Shown here: in pieces, positions 30,689 through 39,757 of the stretch
Position numbering within the stretch: position 1 is the stretch's first letter
Layout: each line of letters opens with the position of its first letter
Origin: JADCCX01 sp031431475
GTDB lineage: Bacteria > Pseudomonadota > Alphaproteobacteria > Rhizobiales > Beijerinckiaceae
NCBI GenBank assembly: GCA_031431475.1
Contig: JANPDL010000032.1
Location: 1-64,000 of the forward strand
DNA length: 64,000 nt
Reading direction: 5' to 3'
Notes under the pieces: model-generated
Told to the model about the DNA's origin: nothing
Seen by the model: only the letters and a program-made list of their open reading frames with translations
The model's database searches: none
Position numbers and translations under genes: made by a program

Positions 30689-33431
30689 CCCGCGCCGCCG
30701 CCACCTTGAACTCTGGAATCTTGCCGTCCGGATCGATCGCCGGATTGGTCAGGAGGTTCGCCGCTGCTTCCGCATAGGCGAAGGGGATGAATATCATGTC
30801 CTCCTGGCAGGCGCTGTCCGCACGGGCCGCAAGCGTGATTGCGCCGCGCCTGGTCTCGACGGTAATCGAGTCGCCTGCACGCACACCCAGCCGCTCCAGC
30901 GCCTTTGGATTGAGCGCGGCCGTCGGGTGCGGTTCAAGGGCGTCGAGCACACTGGCGCGGCGGGTCATCGCGCCGGTGTGCCAGTGTTCAAGCTGGCGAC
31001 CCGTGGTCAGCACGAAGGGATAATCCGCATCCGTCAGTTCTGCCGATGGCCGGTAGACGACTGGCTTCAGCTGCGCCCGTCCGTCGTCGGTCGGGAATGT
31101 GTCGTGGAAAACCACCGCCTCGCCCGCCACATCGGGTCCTTTCACCGGATACGTGACGGTACTCTCCCGCTCCAGCCTCTCCCAGGTGAGATTGGTGAGC
31201 GAGGGCATGGCGGAGGCCATCTCGGCGAAAACTTCGCCTGGATCCGTGTAAGTCCAGCCAAGTCCAAGGCGGTTGGCGATATCCACCGTGATCCGCCAGT
31301 CCTCCCGCACCTCGCCCGGCGGATTGACGGCCTTGCGACCCATCTGCACCTGCCGGTTGGTGTTGGTGACCGTGCCGGTCTTCTCGGGCCATGCCGTCGC
31401 GGGCAGAACGACGTCTGCCAGCATTGCAGTTTCCGTCAGGAAAATGTCCTGAACGACCAGATGATCAAGGGAAGCTAGCGCTGCGCGGGCGTGCGTCACA
31501 TCAGGGTCGGACATCGCCGGGTTCTCGCCCATGATGTACATGGCACGGATTTCGCCGCGCGCTGCTGCATCGGTGATCTCCGTCACCGTCAGGCCGGGCT
31601 CCGGATCGAGCGGCACGCCCCAGAGCGTCTCGAACTTGCGCCGGTTCGCCTCAACGCCCACGCGGGCATAGTCCGGGAAGACCATGGGGATGAGCCCCGC
31701 ATCCGATGCGCCCTGCACGTTGTTCTGGCCGCGAAGTGGATGCAGGCCCGTCCCGGGCTTGCCGACGTTGCCCGTCAGCATGGCCAGCGAGATGAGGCAG
31801 CGGGCGTTATCCGTACCATGCGTATGCTGGCTGACGCCCATGCCCCAGAAAATTATGCCACGCTCCGCCTTGGCAAAGTCCCGTGCGGCAGCACGAATGG
31901 CATCCGGTGATATCCCGCAAGTCACGGACATCGCCTCCGGCGTCTGCGTGGCGAGATGCGCTTTCAGTGCGGCGTATCCTGTGGTGCGCCTGTCGATGAA
32001 GTTCTCGTCAATGAGGCCTTCCGCAACAATCACGTGCATCATAGCGTTGAGAAGCGCCACGTCTGTTCCTGGCCGCAACTGCAGCATGTGCGCCGCATGG
32101 CGCTTCATGGCAGTGCCACGTGGGTCCATCATGATGAGCTTTGCGCCCTGCTTCGCCGCCTGCTTGACGTAGGTTGCGGCGACGGGATGGTTTTCGGTCG
32201 GATTGGCCCCGATGATGATGATCGCGTCCGCCTTCAGTGCATCGTTGAACGGTGCCGTCACCGCGCCAGAGCCGATGCCCTCCATCAGCGCCACCACGGA
32301 CGAAGCGTGGCAAAGCCGCGTGCAATGGTCGACATTGTTATGCCGAAATGCTGTTCGGATCAGCTTCTGGAAGAGATATGCTTCCTCGTTCGAGCATTTG
32401 GCCGAACCGAAGCCCGCGACAGCCTTGCCGCCATTGGCCTGTGCGATCCGCTTCATGCCGCCAGCCGCAAAGGCGAGCGCCTCGTCCCACGTTGCCTCGC
32501 GGAAATGCGTCAACGGATTGGCGGGATCGAGATTCACTCCTTTGGGCATCCCTGGCTTGCGGATGAGCGGCACAGTCAGCCGCTCCGGACTCACCACGTA
32601 GTCAAAACCGAAGCGCCCCTTGACGCACAATCGGCTTTCGTTAGCTGGACCGTCGCGCCCCTCGACATAGGCAATCTTGCCATCGCGGATCTTGAACGAC
32701 ACCTGGCAGCCGACGCCGCAGAAGGGGCAGACGGAATTGATGGACTGCTCCGCTCCGCGCGATCCCGCCTGCGTGACGGCATCGACGATTGACTTTGGCA
32801 TAAGGGCACCCGTTGGACAGGCCTCCACGCATTCGCCGCAGGCGACGCATGTGCTGTCCGCCATCGTATCATCGAGATCGAAGATTGGTGCGTGGTGCTC
32901 GCCTCGAAAACCCATGCCGATCACGTCGTTGACCTGTACATCACGGCAGGCGCGGGCGCAGAGATTGCAGGCGATGCAAGCATCCAGGTTGACCGCCATC
33001 GCCGGATGCGACAGGTCCTGGCGAGTGTGAGCCTCACGTGCAGGGAACCGGCTCGTCGCGACATCCTGCGCTGTGGCGAAGCGCCAGAGCAATGAGGCAG
33101 CGTCGTGCGTAGAGGTGCGCATCGGCTGGTCGGCCACCAGCAATTCCATCACCATCTTGCGCGCTGCGACCGCGCGGTCGCTTCCTGTCTTCACCACCAT
33201 ACCCGGCGCGGGCTTCCGGTTGCAGGACGGTGCAAGGACGCGCTCGCCGTCAATCTCCACCATGCAGGCCCGGCAGTTTCCGTCCGGAGTATAGCCTGTC
33301 TTCGGGCGGTGGCACAGATGTGGCAATTCCTCTCCCATGCGACGGGTCACATCCCAGATGCTCTCGCCAGGAAGGGCGATTGCGGTGCGCCCGTCCAATG
33401 TGAATGCGATGGTCGTGACTGGAGCGTTCAT
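30669..33431 (-). CDS. fdsA: NAD-dependent formate dehydrogenase catalytic (alpha) subunit
   Basis: 920-residue molybdo/tungsto-bis-MGD enzyme oxidising formate to CO2. Order of domains: N-terminal [2Fe-2S] ferredoxin (Cys40, Cys53, Cys56, Cys70), two [4Fe-4S] motifs (CIACNLCARAC and CVACGECVEACPTG), the catalytic-domain [4Fe-4S] CPFCGVGC, then the bis-MGD domain with the Mo-ligand in RLCHASS (Cys, not selenocysteine). ATG 33431 overlaps the stop of the preceding fdsB as ATGA and is preferred over the ATG 6 nt upstream. Together with the fused FdsG-FdsB it makes a soluble NAD-linked formate dehydrogenase, a natural sink for one-carbon units from N-demethylation. Confidence 0.95.
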   Translation of the reverse strand: MNAPVTTIAFTLDGRTAIALPGESIWDVTRRMGEELPHLCHRPKTGYTPDGNCRACMVEIDGERVLAPSCNRKPAPGMVVKTGSDRAVAARKMVMELLVADQPMRTSTHDAASLLWRFATAQDVATSRFPAREAHTRQDLSHPAMAVNLDACIACNLCARACRDVQVNDVIGMGFRGEHHAPIFDLDDTMADSTCVACGECVEACPTGALMPKSIVDAVTQAGSRGAEQSINSVCPFCGVGCQVSFKIRDGKIAYVEGRDGPANESRLCVKGRFGFDYVVSPERLTVPLIRKPGMPKGVNLDPANPLTHFREATWDEALAFAAGGMKRIAQANGGKAVAGFGSAKCSNEEAYLFQKLIRTAFRHNNVDHCTRLCHASSVVALMEGIGSGAVTAPFNDALKADAIIIIGANPTENHPVAATYVKQAAKQGAKLIMMDPRGTAMKRHAAHMLQLRPGTDVALLNAMMHVIVAEGLIDENFIDRRTTGYAALKAHLATQTPEAMSVTCGISPDAIRAAARDFAKAERGIIFWGMGVSQHTHGTDNARCLISLAMLTGNVGKPGTGLHPLRGQNNVQGASDAGLIPMVFPDYARVGVEANRRKFETLWGVPLDPEPGLTVTEITDAAARGEIRAMYIMGENPAMSDPDVTHARAALASLDHLVVQDIFLTETAMLADVVLPATAWPEKTGTVTNTNRQVQMGRKAVNPPGEVREDWRITVDIANRLGLGWTYTDPGEVFAEMASAMPSLTNLTWERLERESTVTYPVKGPDVAGEAVVFHDTFPTDDGRAQLKPVVYRPSAELTDADYPFVLTTGRQLEHWHTGAMTRRASVLDALEPHPTAALNPKALERLGVRAGDSITVETRRGAITLAARADSACQEDMIFIPFAYAEAAANLLTNPAIDPDGKIPEFKVAAARVIPNLE

Positions 33432-35101
33432 GCGCATGCCTCTTCCGGAAAATGCTTCAGCACTGACAGAACCGGATTCGGGGCGGCCTGGCCCAGCCCG
33501 CAGATCGAAGCGTCCATCATGACCGCCGACAGTTCCTTGAGCAGCGCCGTATTCCAGCGCGGAGCCTGCATCAATGTCAGCGCCTTCTCGGTTCCCACGC
33601 GGCACGGTGTGCACTGGCCGCAGCTCTCGTGCTTGAAGAAACGCATCAGGTTGCGCGCTGCTTCGGCCATGTCATCCTTGTCGGAGAGCACCACGACCGC
33701 GTGGCTGCCGACGAAGCAGCCGTGGTCAGTGAGCGAGCCAAAATCCAGCGGCAAGTCGCCATGCGATGCGGGAAGAATGCCGCCGGACGCGCCGCCGGGC
33801 AGGTAAGCCTTGAAGGTGTGGCCGTCGGCCATGCCGCCTGCGCGTATGATGAGATTCCGTGCGGTTATTCCTGCAGGTGCGATAATGACGCCGGGGCTTC
33901 TCACCCGTCCCGAGACGGACCACGAGCGCAAGCCCTTCGCGCCGTTGACACCCTGTGATGCGAACCACTCCGGACCCTTTTCCAGGATGTCGCGCAGCCA
34001 GACCAGCGTCTCGACATTGTGGTTGAGCGTAGGTCGTCCGAAGAGCCCCACTTCGGCGATATAGGGCGGCCGCTGGCGCGGCAGTCCTCGCTTGCCTTCG
34101 ATCGACTCGATCATGGCGCTTTCCTCGCCGCAGATGTAGGCACCAGCGCCGCGGCGAAGTTCGATGTATCCAGGATTGATCAGGCCAACTCCCTCCAGCG
34201 CCGCGATCTCCCGTCTGAGCAGCGCGATTACACCGGGATATTCGTCGCGCATGTAGAGATAGATGCGTTCGGCGTCGATTGCATTGGCTGCAATCAGCAT
34301 GCCCTCCAGAAAGCGATGTGGATCGCGCTCCAGATGATACCGGTCCTTGAAAGTCCCGGGCTCACCCTCGTCGCCATTCACCGTCATCAGGCGCGGTCTG
34401 GGAAAGCTCCTGACGCTCTGCCACTTGCGTCCGACGGGGAAGCCTGCGCCTCCCAGGCCACGCAAACCCGCGTTGGAAAGGGTGACGATCAATGTATCCT
34501 CTGTTAGCGCTCCGGAACGGATCCTCTCGAGGAGCCCGTAACCGCCTGCCCCGCGATACGCATCGAGCCTGATGCCCAGCGGCATGGTGCAGGTGGTCTC
34601 GCCTGCCGCCGCCACCAGAACCGACTCCGGCGTCGCCTGCTCTACCGGCTTTTGCCCGATGATGGCCACGGGTGCCATCGCACAGCGACCCACGCAGGCA
34701 ACGCGCTGGACGCGGATATGAGCAGGGTCCGTCAGCGTTGCGAGCGCATCTGCCAATTGCTCCCCGCCAGCCATGGCGCAGGAGAGCGAGTCGCAGACGC
34801 GGATTGTCAGTGCGGGCGGCGGAACCTCGTTTTCTTTCACGATGTCGAAGTGATGGTAGAAGCTCGCCACTTCGAAGACTTCGGCCTGGCCGATACGGTG
34901 GAGTTCCGCCAGTGCGCGCAAGTGCCGTGCGGCAAGATGGCCGTAGCGATCCTGGGTCACGTGCAGATGCTCAATGAGCAGGTCGCGCCGAAGCGGATGA
35001 TCCCCCAACAGTGCAAGCACCTCAGCGAGCGCTTGCCCGTCGAGCGACCGGCCTTTCGGCTTGATCCGCGCTTGTTTCCGCCTTGTCTCTGGCGTCTTCA
35101 T
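33428..35101 (-). CDS. fdsB: Formate dehydrogenase fused gamma-beta subunit (NuoE-NuoF type)
   Basis: 557-residue diaphorase component that passes electrons from FdsA to NAD+. Residues about 1-165 are a NuoE/FdsG-like thioredoxin-fold domain with [2Fe-2S] cysteines in RVCDSLSCAMAG and ACVGRCAMAP. Residues about 170-557 are NuoF/FdsB-like, with the FMN site GLRGLGGAGFPVGRKW, GAGAYICGEESAM and the [4Fe-4S] motif ESCGQCTPCRVG. Such fusions occur in some alphaproteobacterial formate dehydrogenases. ATG 35101 has GGA 5 nt upstream; longer in-frame starts exist but add no homologous sequence. fdsD and fdhD are not seen within the window. Confidence 0.9.
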   Translation of the reverse strand: MKTPETRRKQARIKPKGRSLDGQALAEVLALLGDHPLRRDLLIEHLHVTQDRYGHLAARHLRALAELHRIGQAEVFEVASFYHHFDIVKENEVPPPALTIRVCDSLSCAMAGGEQLADALATLTDPAHIRVQRVACVGRCAMAPVAIIGQKPVEQATPESVLVAAAGETTCTMPLGIRLDAYRGAGGYGLLERIRSGALTEDTLIVTLSNAGLRGLGGAGFPVGRKWQSVRSFPRPRLMTVNGDEGEPGTFKDRYHLERDPHRFLEGMLIAANAIDAERIYLYMRDEYPGVIALLRREIAALEGVGLINPGYIELRRGAGAYICGEESAMIESIEGKRGLPRQRPPYIAEVGLFGRPTLNHNVETLVWLRDILEKGPEWFASQGVNGAKGLRSWSVSGRVRSPGVIIAPAGITARNLIIRAGGMADGHTFKAYLPGGASGGILPASHGDLPLDFGSLTDHGCFVGSHAVVVLSDKDDMAEAARNLMRFFKHESCGQCTPCRVGTEKALTLMQAPRWNTALLKELSAVMMDASICGLGQAAPNPVLSVLKHFPEEACA

Positions 35102-35180
35102 TCTATCCAGCATCTGGCCATGGTCGCCAATGGAAGCTTCGCCGTCCAATAGGCACTGTGAAAGACGTGATCTGGAAAAG

Positions 35181-36065
35181 TTATTGCTGCTTCGCCGCCG
35201 CCGCAAAGGCAGCGCGCACCACCGGAAGCTGCGGTTCGCGCTTCAGGGCGTAAAGACCGATCTGTCGCTCCAGCGCCGGTGCCGTCAGGGCGAAAGATCT
35301 GAGGTCTCCCCCACCCATGAGCGAGGCCGCCTGAGCCTCAGGCAGGATGGTCGCGATTGTGCCACTTCTGACTGCACCCATGATCGCCGTGAAAGTGTCG
35401 CTGTCGATGACGACCGACGGGCTCGCTCCAACGACTGCGAAGGCTTCGTCCAGGATGCGCCGGTTCTGCATGTCGGGTGTCAGCAATGCCAACGGAAGGG
35501 CGGCAGCCTCGATCCAGGAAATGTGTGCGTCAGGCCAGTCTTTCGTCAGGGCAGCCGTCGCCACCAGAACGTAGGTCTCGGGCACCAGAGGCACCAAAGC
35601 AAAGCGCTCGGGCCGCCCGCCATCGGCATAGGAAAGCCCGATATCCGCCTCGTACTGGTCAAGCGCGGCGTCAATCGCCTTCGCCGAACGTGACTGTATG
35701 GACACCTGAATGCCGACGTGGGCTGCCCGCACAATGGCCGCCAGCGCTCCGGCCGTTGACAGCTGCGTCGGTATCACGGCGATGCGCAGATGCCCGGTGA
35801 TTGCAGCGGCGTCTGCCTTCGCATCCTGGCTGATGGCGTCGGTGAGCGCCGCGATCTCGCGCAGCCGCGGCAACATCCTTTCGCCAGCCTCCGTGAATCG
35901 CTCGAAGCGCGCGCCGCGCTCCACGAGGCGGACGCCCAAATCCTGCTCCAGGTTCTGGATGCGTGCGGAAAAGGCGGGTTGCGATATACCGCACGCCTCC
36001 GCAGCACGCGCGAAATGCCGATGTTCTGCGAGCGCCAGAAGCAGCCGTAGGGAACGCAGATCCAT
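35181..36065 (-). CDS. LysR family transcriptional regulator upstream of formate dehydrogenase
   Basis: 294-residue LysR-type regulator. The winged-helix domain lies at residues about 1-60 (MDLRSLRLLLALAEHRHF ... CGISQPAFSARIQNLEQDLG), followed by the substrate-binding domain (about 90-290). ATG 36065 fits the universal LysR N-terminus. It lies 79 nt upstream of fdsB in the same orientation and may be co-transcribed with or control fds. A similar LysR-fds linkage exists in other bacteria. The effector is unknown. Confidence 0.88.
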   Translation of the reverse strand: MDLRSLRLLLALAEHRHFARAAEACGISQPAFSARIQNLEQDLGVRLVERGARFERFTEAGERMLPRLREIAALTDAISQDAKADAAAITGHLRIAVIPTQLSTAGALAAIVRAAHVGIQVSIQSRSAKAIDAALDQYEADIGLSYADGGRPERFALVPLVPETYVLVATAALTKDWPDAHISWIEAAALPLALLTPDMQNRRILDEAFAVVGASPSVVIDSDTFTAIMGAVRSGTIATILPEAQAASLMGGGDLRSFALTAPALERQIGLYALKREPQLPVVRAAFAAAAKQQ

Positions 36066-36595
36066 TATTCTACCACTGGAAAACGTAAGGCCGAGTTGAG
36101 TCTTTAATGCCGAACAGCTTGAGCGTACACGATACCCGGCCAAATCTGGTACGCAGTTATCGAGCAGGCAACGACATTCGTTGCGGGGCAATGTCTGCTA
36201 TTGTGACCATTGTGTCGAGGAGTCTTGCTGGCTACGCATCTGCATTGGTGCACGGATGCCATGCTTGAGTGTTCGTCAGGGATGTGAGTGACGGTGTGTT
36301 GGGTTTGCCAGTCCGAGGACTTCGGTTATGCCATTCTAGCTTTGCTCTGGGTACGCCATCCTATTCCCCGTCAGATGCCAACATGACGAAAGCCCAGCCA
36401 GCGCGGTCAGCAGTTTCTGGCCATCCAGGCCCATGGCGGAGCTGACTGGCAAAGATCATCCGGGTACAACCGACGATCAAAGGTCGAAGCTGGGATTAGC
36501 CAGAGCCTCACTTCGAAAACCGCCTGAAACGTCCAAATTATCTGACGACGGACAACCAATAGAGCATGATGCTCTCACACAACTTGAGGACGGTC
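36066..36595. other. 530-nt stretch without a recognised gene
   Basis: Between two minus-strand LysR genes. Several short open stretches exist on both strands (for example about 33 minus-strand codons around 36370-36470) but none has a ribosome-binding site or recognisable product. The region must contain the promoter of the fds-linked LysR gene. It could be decayed DNA marking the junction with the hyu/TRAP cluster, but I see no repeats proving it. Confidence 0.4.
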
Positions 36596-37498
36596 CTATT
36601 GAATGCTGTGCTCGGCATATTCACGGGCGATATCACCTGCTAGCCCTGCGACCGCTTGGACAATACGTGTATCGGGACTTCTGCGCCATACAGCTGTGCA
36701 AAGAAGGTCCGGCAATTCGATTGGCAAACGCAGCTGGATCAGATGCCCTGCTTCGAGCTCCCTGGCCACAATCGCTGGCGGGATAACAGCAACGCCAATG
36801 CCGTCAAGCGTCATACGGACGATTGTTGCAAGCGACGTCGATGCCCGGATGCGTGACTTTGGCAGACCCGGTCTTGCAAACATATCCTGGATGGCCTGAT
36901 AGGGCAGAGTATTGCGTGCAAATGTCAGAATGGGGAATGGCGTAAGCTCGGCAAGACCAAGTGGCGCATGCTGGAGTGGCAAGTGTCGTGATGCCACAAA
37001 GGCCAGTGGAAAACGGCATAAGTCACAGCTTTGCAAAAGCGGCGAAACGACTGGTCCAAGCATCAGCGCCAGATCGATATCCTGTGATACGACACGCTCC
37101 CGCAGACTTTCAGAAATATCCACATCGATATCGACGTCGATACCAGGAAAAATTTTGGCCAGGCGCTCGAGAAGAACAGGCAACCATGTGTGCATGATCG
37201 TCTCATTGACACCCAATGCAAGAGACCCGCTGACAACAGCAGGATTGGCAAGTTCTGCCAGCATGTCAGCGCGGGCCGCGATCAGCCGCTCCGCCTGCAC
37301 AAGCAACCGTCGCCCTATCGCCGTTGGCGCTACTTGTCGGCCCGATCTGTCAATGACCTGGTGACCGATCTCTCTTTCAAGTGCGGCAATCCGTTGGGAT
37401 ATGGCTGGCTGGGTCGTATTGAGTTTTTCCGCAGCCCGCCGGAAGCTCCTGAGTGTCACAACACTGATAAAGGTCTCAAGGGCACGAAAATCGACCAT
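36596..37498 (-). CDS. LysR family transcriptional regulator, divergent from hyu/TRAP operon
   Basis: 300-residue LysR-type regulator. The DNA-binding domain begins MVDFRALETFISVVTLRSFRRAAEKLNTTQPAISQRIAALER, and the effector domain starts near residue 90. ATG 37498 is set by the conserved N-terminus; the longer frame runs through the AT-rich control region. It is divergent from the leader ORF/hyuA operon, and a perfect 25-bp palindrome starts 8 nt upstream of its ATG, the classical position for an autorepressing LysR operator that also activates the divergent operon. Confidence 0.9.
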   Translation of the reverse strand: MVDFRALETFISVVTLRSFRRAAEKLNTTQPAISQRIAALEREIGHQVIDRSGRQVAPTAIGRRLLVQAERLIAARADMLAELANPAVVSGSLALGVNETIMHTWLPVLLERLAKIFPGIDVDIDVDISESLRERVVSQDIDLALMLGPVVSPLLQSCDLCRFPLAFVASRHLPLQHAPLGLAELTPFPILTFARNTLPYQAIQDMFARPGLPKSRIRASTSLATIVRMTLDGIGVAVIPPAIVARELEAGHLIQLRLPIELPDLLCTAVWRRSPDTRIVQAVAGLAGDIAREYAEHSIQ

Positions 37499-37505
37499 AG
37501 CATTC

Positions 37506-37530
37506 TTTCGATAAATAAAATTTATCGAAA
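37506..37530. promoter_or_regulatory. Perfect palindromic LysR-type operator
   Basis: TTTCGATAAAT (37506-37516), AAA, ATTTATCGAAA (37520-37530): 11-bp arms with no mismatch. It contains the AT-rich T-N11-A type dyad expected for LysR regulators (ATAAAT/ATTTAT) and lies 8 nt from the LysR ATG, about 70 nt from the leader ORF. The surrounding 60 nt are very AT-rich against the GC-rich background, as expected for two divergent promoters. Confidence 0.65.
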
Positions 37531-37601
37531 ATAATATAAAACAATAATTAGACCGACAGCAAGCGGCGTGTCTAATCTGTATCTCAGGGGGAGGCAGCAG
37601 C

Positions 37602-37682
37602 ATGTTGATTGCGCCAGGCAAGTACGAGCCGTCCTTTGGCGCATGCCATCTGACTTGTCCCATTCAATGCCATAGCCCATGA
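37602..37682 (+). CDS. 26-residue leader ORF coupled to hyuA
   Basis: ATG at 37602 is preceded by a very strong Shine-Dalgarno (GGGGGAGG, 37587-37594, 7-nt spacing). The frame runs 26 codons and its TGA (37680-37682) overlaps the hyuA ATG (37679-37681). The peptide starts MLIAPGKYEPSFGA and has three Cys spaced by three residues near the end (CHLTCPIQC). hyuA itself has no good ribosome-binding site, so it is probably translated by coupling to this leader. It is out of frame with hyuA and so not an N-terminal extension. No similarity recognised. Confidence 0.5.
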   Translation: MLIAPGKYEPSFGACHLTCPIQCHSP

Positions 37683-39757
37683 CAGGCCTCAGACCCGGTT
37701 TCCGGCTTGCCATCGATATTGGTGGAACATTCACGGATCTTGAATGCGTCAATCTCGTGAGTGGCAAGAGCCACAGCTTCAAGGTGCCGACGACTCCAGA
37801 CGATTTTTCACTTGGCTTCATGGCGGCTGTGACCGGTGCCGCCGAACAGTTCGGCTTCGAACTTGCAGACGTCAGATTGTTGATGCACGGGACAACCATT
37901 GCCACCAATGCAGTGCTGACGCGCACTCTGCCTGAAGGCGCATTGATCACCACCTCAGGCTTCGAGGATGTGCTGGAGATCGGACGACATGCGCGCAAGG
38001 ACGTCTATAGTCTGAAACCGGAAAGACGGAGCATTCTTGTGCCACGTCGCCGCCGCTTTGGCGTTCAGGAGCGGATCGGCTCTCGGGGAGAGGTTGTCAG
38101 ATCGCTCGACCAGGATAGTCTTGACAAGGCAACCGTCGTGCTGCGCGAGAGTGCAGTCGATGTTGCGGCGGTCTCCCTGCTCAACGCCTATATCAATCCG
38201 CAACATGAGATTGCCATCCGCGACCATCTGCACCGGATATTACCCAATTTGCGAGTGTCATGTTCGCATGAAGTATCCCCGGAGATTCGTGAATTCGAGC
38301 GCACTTCAACGACAGTTCTCAACGCTCTGCTGATGCCTGTGGTTCAGGATTACATCAGCCAGCTCAAGCGGCGAATGGCTGATGCCGGTTTGCAGGCGCC
38401 ACTTTATCTCGTGCAGTCAAATGGTGGCGCAACCACGCCGGAAGCGGCAGCGTTGACACCTGTCAAGCTGCTCCTCTCGGGTCCGTCCGGTGGTGTGCTG
38501 GCAGCAGAGCGCCTTGCCAATGATCTGGCGGTAAGTCACGTCGTCGGTGTCGATATGGGTGGTACGAGTTATGATATCGCGCTGGTTCAGAAGGGGCAGC
38601 GCGCCATTGTGGCGCAAGGAGATGTCGATGGCCTGCCATTGCGTGTCCCCATGGTGGAGATGCGCACGATAGGGGCTGGCGGCGGATCTATTGCCTCCGT
38701 TGATCCCGGTGGTCGGCTGAAGGTTGGGCCAGAAAGCGCCGGGGCCAAACCTGGTCCGGTTTGCTATGGCCGAGGTGGCACCAAGCCAACCACGACGGAC
38801 GCCAATGTCGTACTGGGGCGACTTGAAGCCAAAGGTTTCATGCGCGGGGCTTTTCCGCTGGATGCGAAGGCAGCGCATGCAGCCCTCAAAGGGCACGTTG
38901 CCGATCCGCTTCGCCTTGATGTCGAACAGGCCGCCGAAGGCATACTCAGTGTGCTAACGGCAAAACTGGCAAGTGCGATCAAGCTGTCTCTTTTCGAGCG
39001 CGGTCTTGATCCGCGTATGTTCGCGTTGATGTCTTTTGGGGGTGCCGGCGGATTGCATGCTGTGGACGTTGCCGATGTTTTGGGGATGCAATCGGTCATC
39101 TTTCCACGCAATCCATCCACATTCTCGGCTCATGGCATCCTGCAATCGGATATCGTCCATGATCTGGCCCGGACGAGGATTCTATCGCTTAACGATTCTG
39201 CTCTTCCCGTTATCAATATCATGATGCTTGAAATGGCCACGACCGGTCGGCAGTTGCTTGCTGCTGATCGATTTGCAGCGGATGATATGGCTCTGACATT
39301 CAGCATGGATCTTCGCTATCGCGGCCAGGCTTTTGAATTGATGTTACCGCTTGCGGCGGACAGGATGGATGAACTGGCCCTTGCCGCACTGATACAGGCG
39401 TTTCACCAGCACCATCTCGAACGGTTCTCATTTGATGACCGGATCGAGACTGTTGAAATGGTGGCTCTGCGCTTGAGCGCTGTCGGCGCTCTTGGTGGGG
39501 CTTGCAGCCAACCATATCAGCACCGAGGTGCGTTGCGTCAGGAGAACGCTGCTCCGGCAACACGTTCCGTGTACCTCGGCGGATGCTGGCATGACGTGCA
39601 CGTCTATCAACAGGAGGCCCTTGTCCCGTCAGAGAAGGTATCTGGACCTGCAATCATCGAACAGGATTATACGACGCTTCTTCTGACAGAAGGATGGCAA
39701 CTTGCCGTAACCGCGCATGGCGATATGGTCGCTCACAAATACGAAAGCCGGTCATGA
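37679..39757 (+). CDS. hyuA: Hydantoinase/oxoprolinase family protein, HyuA-type subunit
   Basis: 692-residue ATP-dependent amidohydrolase subunit of the N-methylhydantoinase A/5-oxoprolinase/acetone carboxylase beta family. ASKHA-fold phosphate motifs are visible at residues about 10-20 (LAIDIGGTFTDLE), near 300 (VVGVDMGGTSYDIAL) and in TIGAGGGSIASVDPGG; MFALMSFGGAGGLHAVDVA is also family-typical. It works with HyuB, whose ATG overlaps this stop by 4 nt. Candidate substrates are hydantoins, 5-oxoproline or similar cyclic amides. The TRAP transporter in the same operon probably imports the substrate, most likely an organic anion. Confidence 0.9.
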   Translation: MTGLRPGFRLAIDIGGTFTDLECVNLVSGKSHSFKVPTTPDDFSLGFMAAVTGAAEQFGFELADVRLLMHGTTIATNAVLTRTLPEGALITTSGFEDVLEIGRHARKDVYSLKPERRSILVPRRRRFGVQERIGSRGEVVRSLDQDSLDKATVVLRESAVDVAAVSLLNAYINPQHEIAIRDHLHRILPNLRVSCSHEVSPEIREFERTSTTVLNALLMPVVQDYISQLKRRMADAGLQAPLYLVQSNGGATTPEAAALTPVKLLLSGPSGGVLAAERLANDLAVSHVVGVDMGGTSYDIALVQKGQRAIVAQGDVDGLPLRVPMVEMRTIGAGGGSIASVDPGGRLKVGPESAGAKPGPVCYGRGGTKPTTTDANVVLGRLEAKGFMRGAFPLDAKAAHAALKGHVADPLRLDVEQAAEGILSVLTAKLASAIKLSLFERGLDPRMFALMSFGGAGGLHAVDVADVLGMQSVIFPRNPSTFSAHGILQSDIVHDLARTRILSLNDSALPVINIMMLEMATTGRQLLAADRFAADDMALTFSMDLRYRGQAFELMLPLAADRMDELALAALIQAFHQHHLERFSFDDRIETVEMVALRLSAVGALGGACSQPYQHRGALRQENAAPATRSVYLGGCWHDVHVYQQEALVPSEKVSGPAIIEQDYTTLLLTEGWQLAVTAHGDMVAHKYESRS

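Noticed and set aside
30669..33431. Possible selenocysteine in formate dehydrogenase
   Set aside because: The metal-ligand position reads Cys in RLCHASS and no in-frame UGA is present.
36433..36786. Plus-strand open frame of 117 codons in the gap before the second LysR gene
   Set aside because: Half of it is antisense to the LysR gene, it has no ribosome-binding site and no recognisable sequence; kept only as part of the gene-less stretch.
37602..37682. Leader ORF as an N-terminal extension of hyuA
   Set aside because: It is in a different frame (offset 77 nt) and ends with its own TGA overlapping the hyuA ATG.
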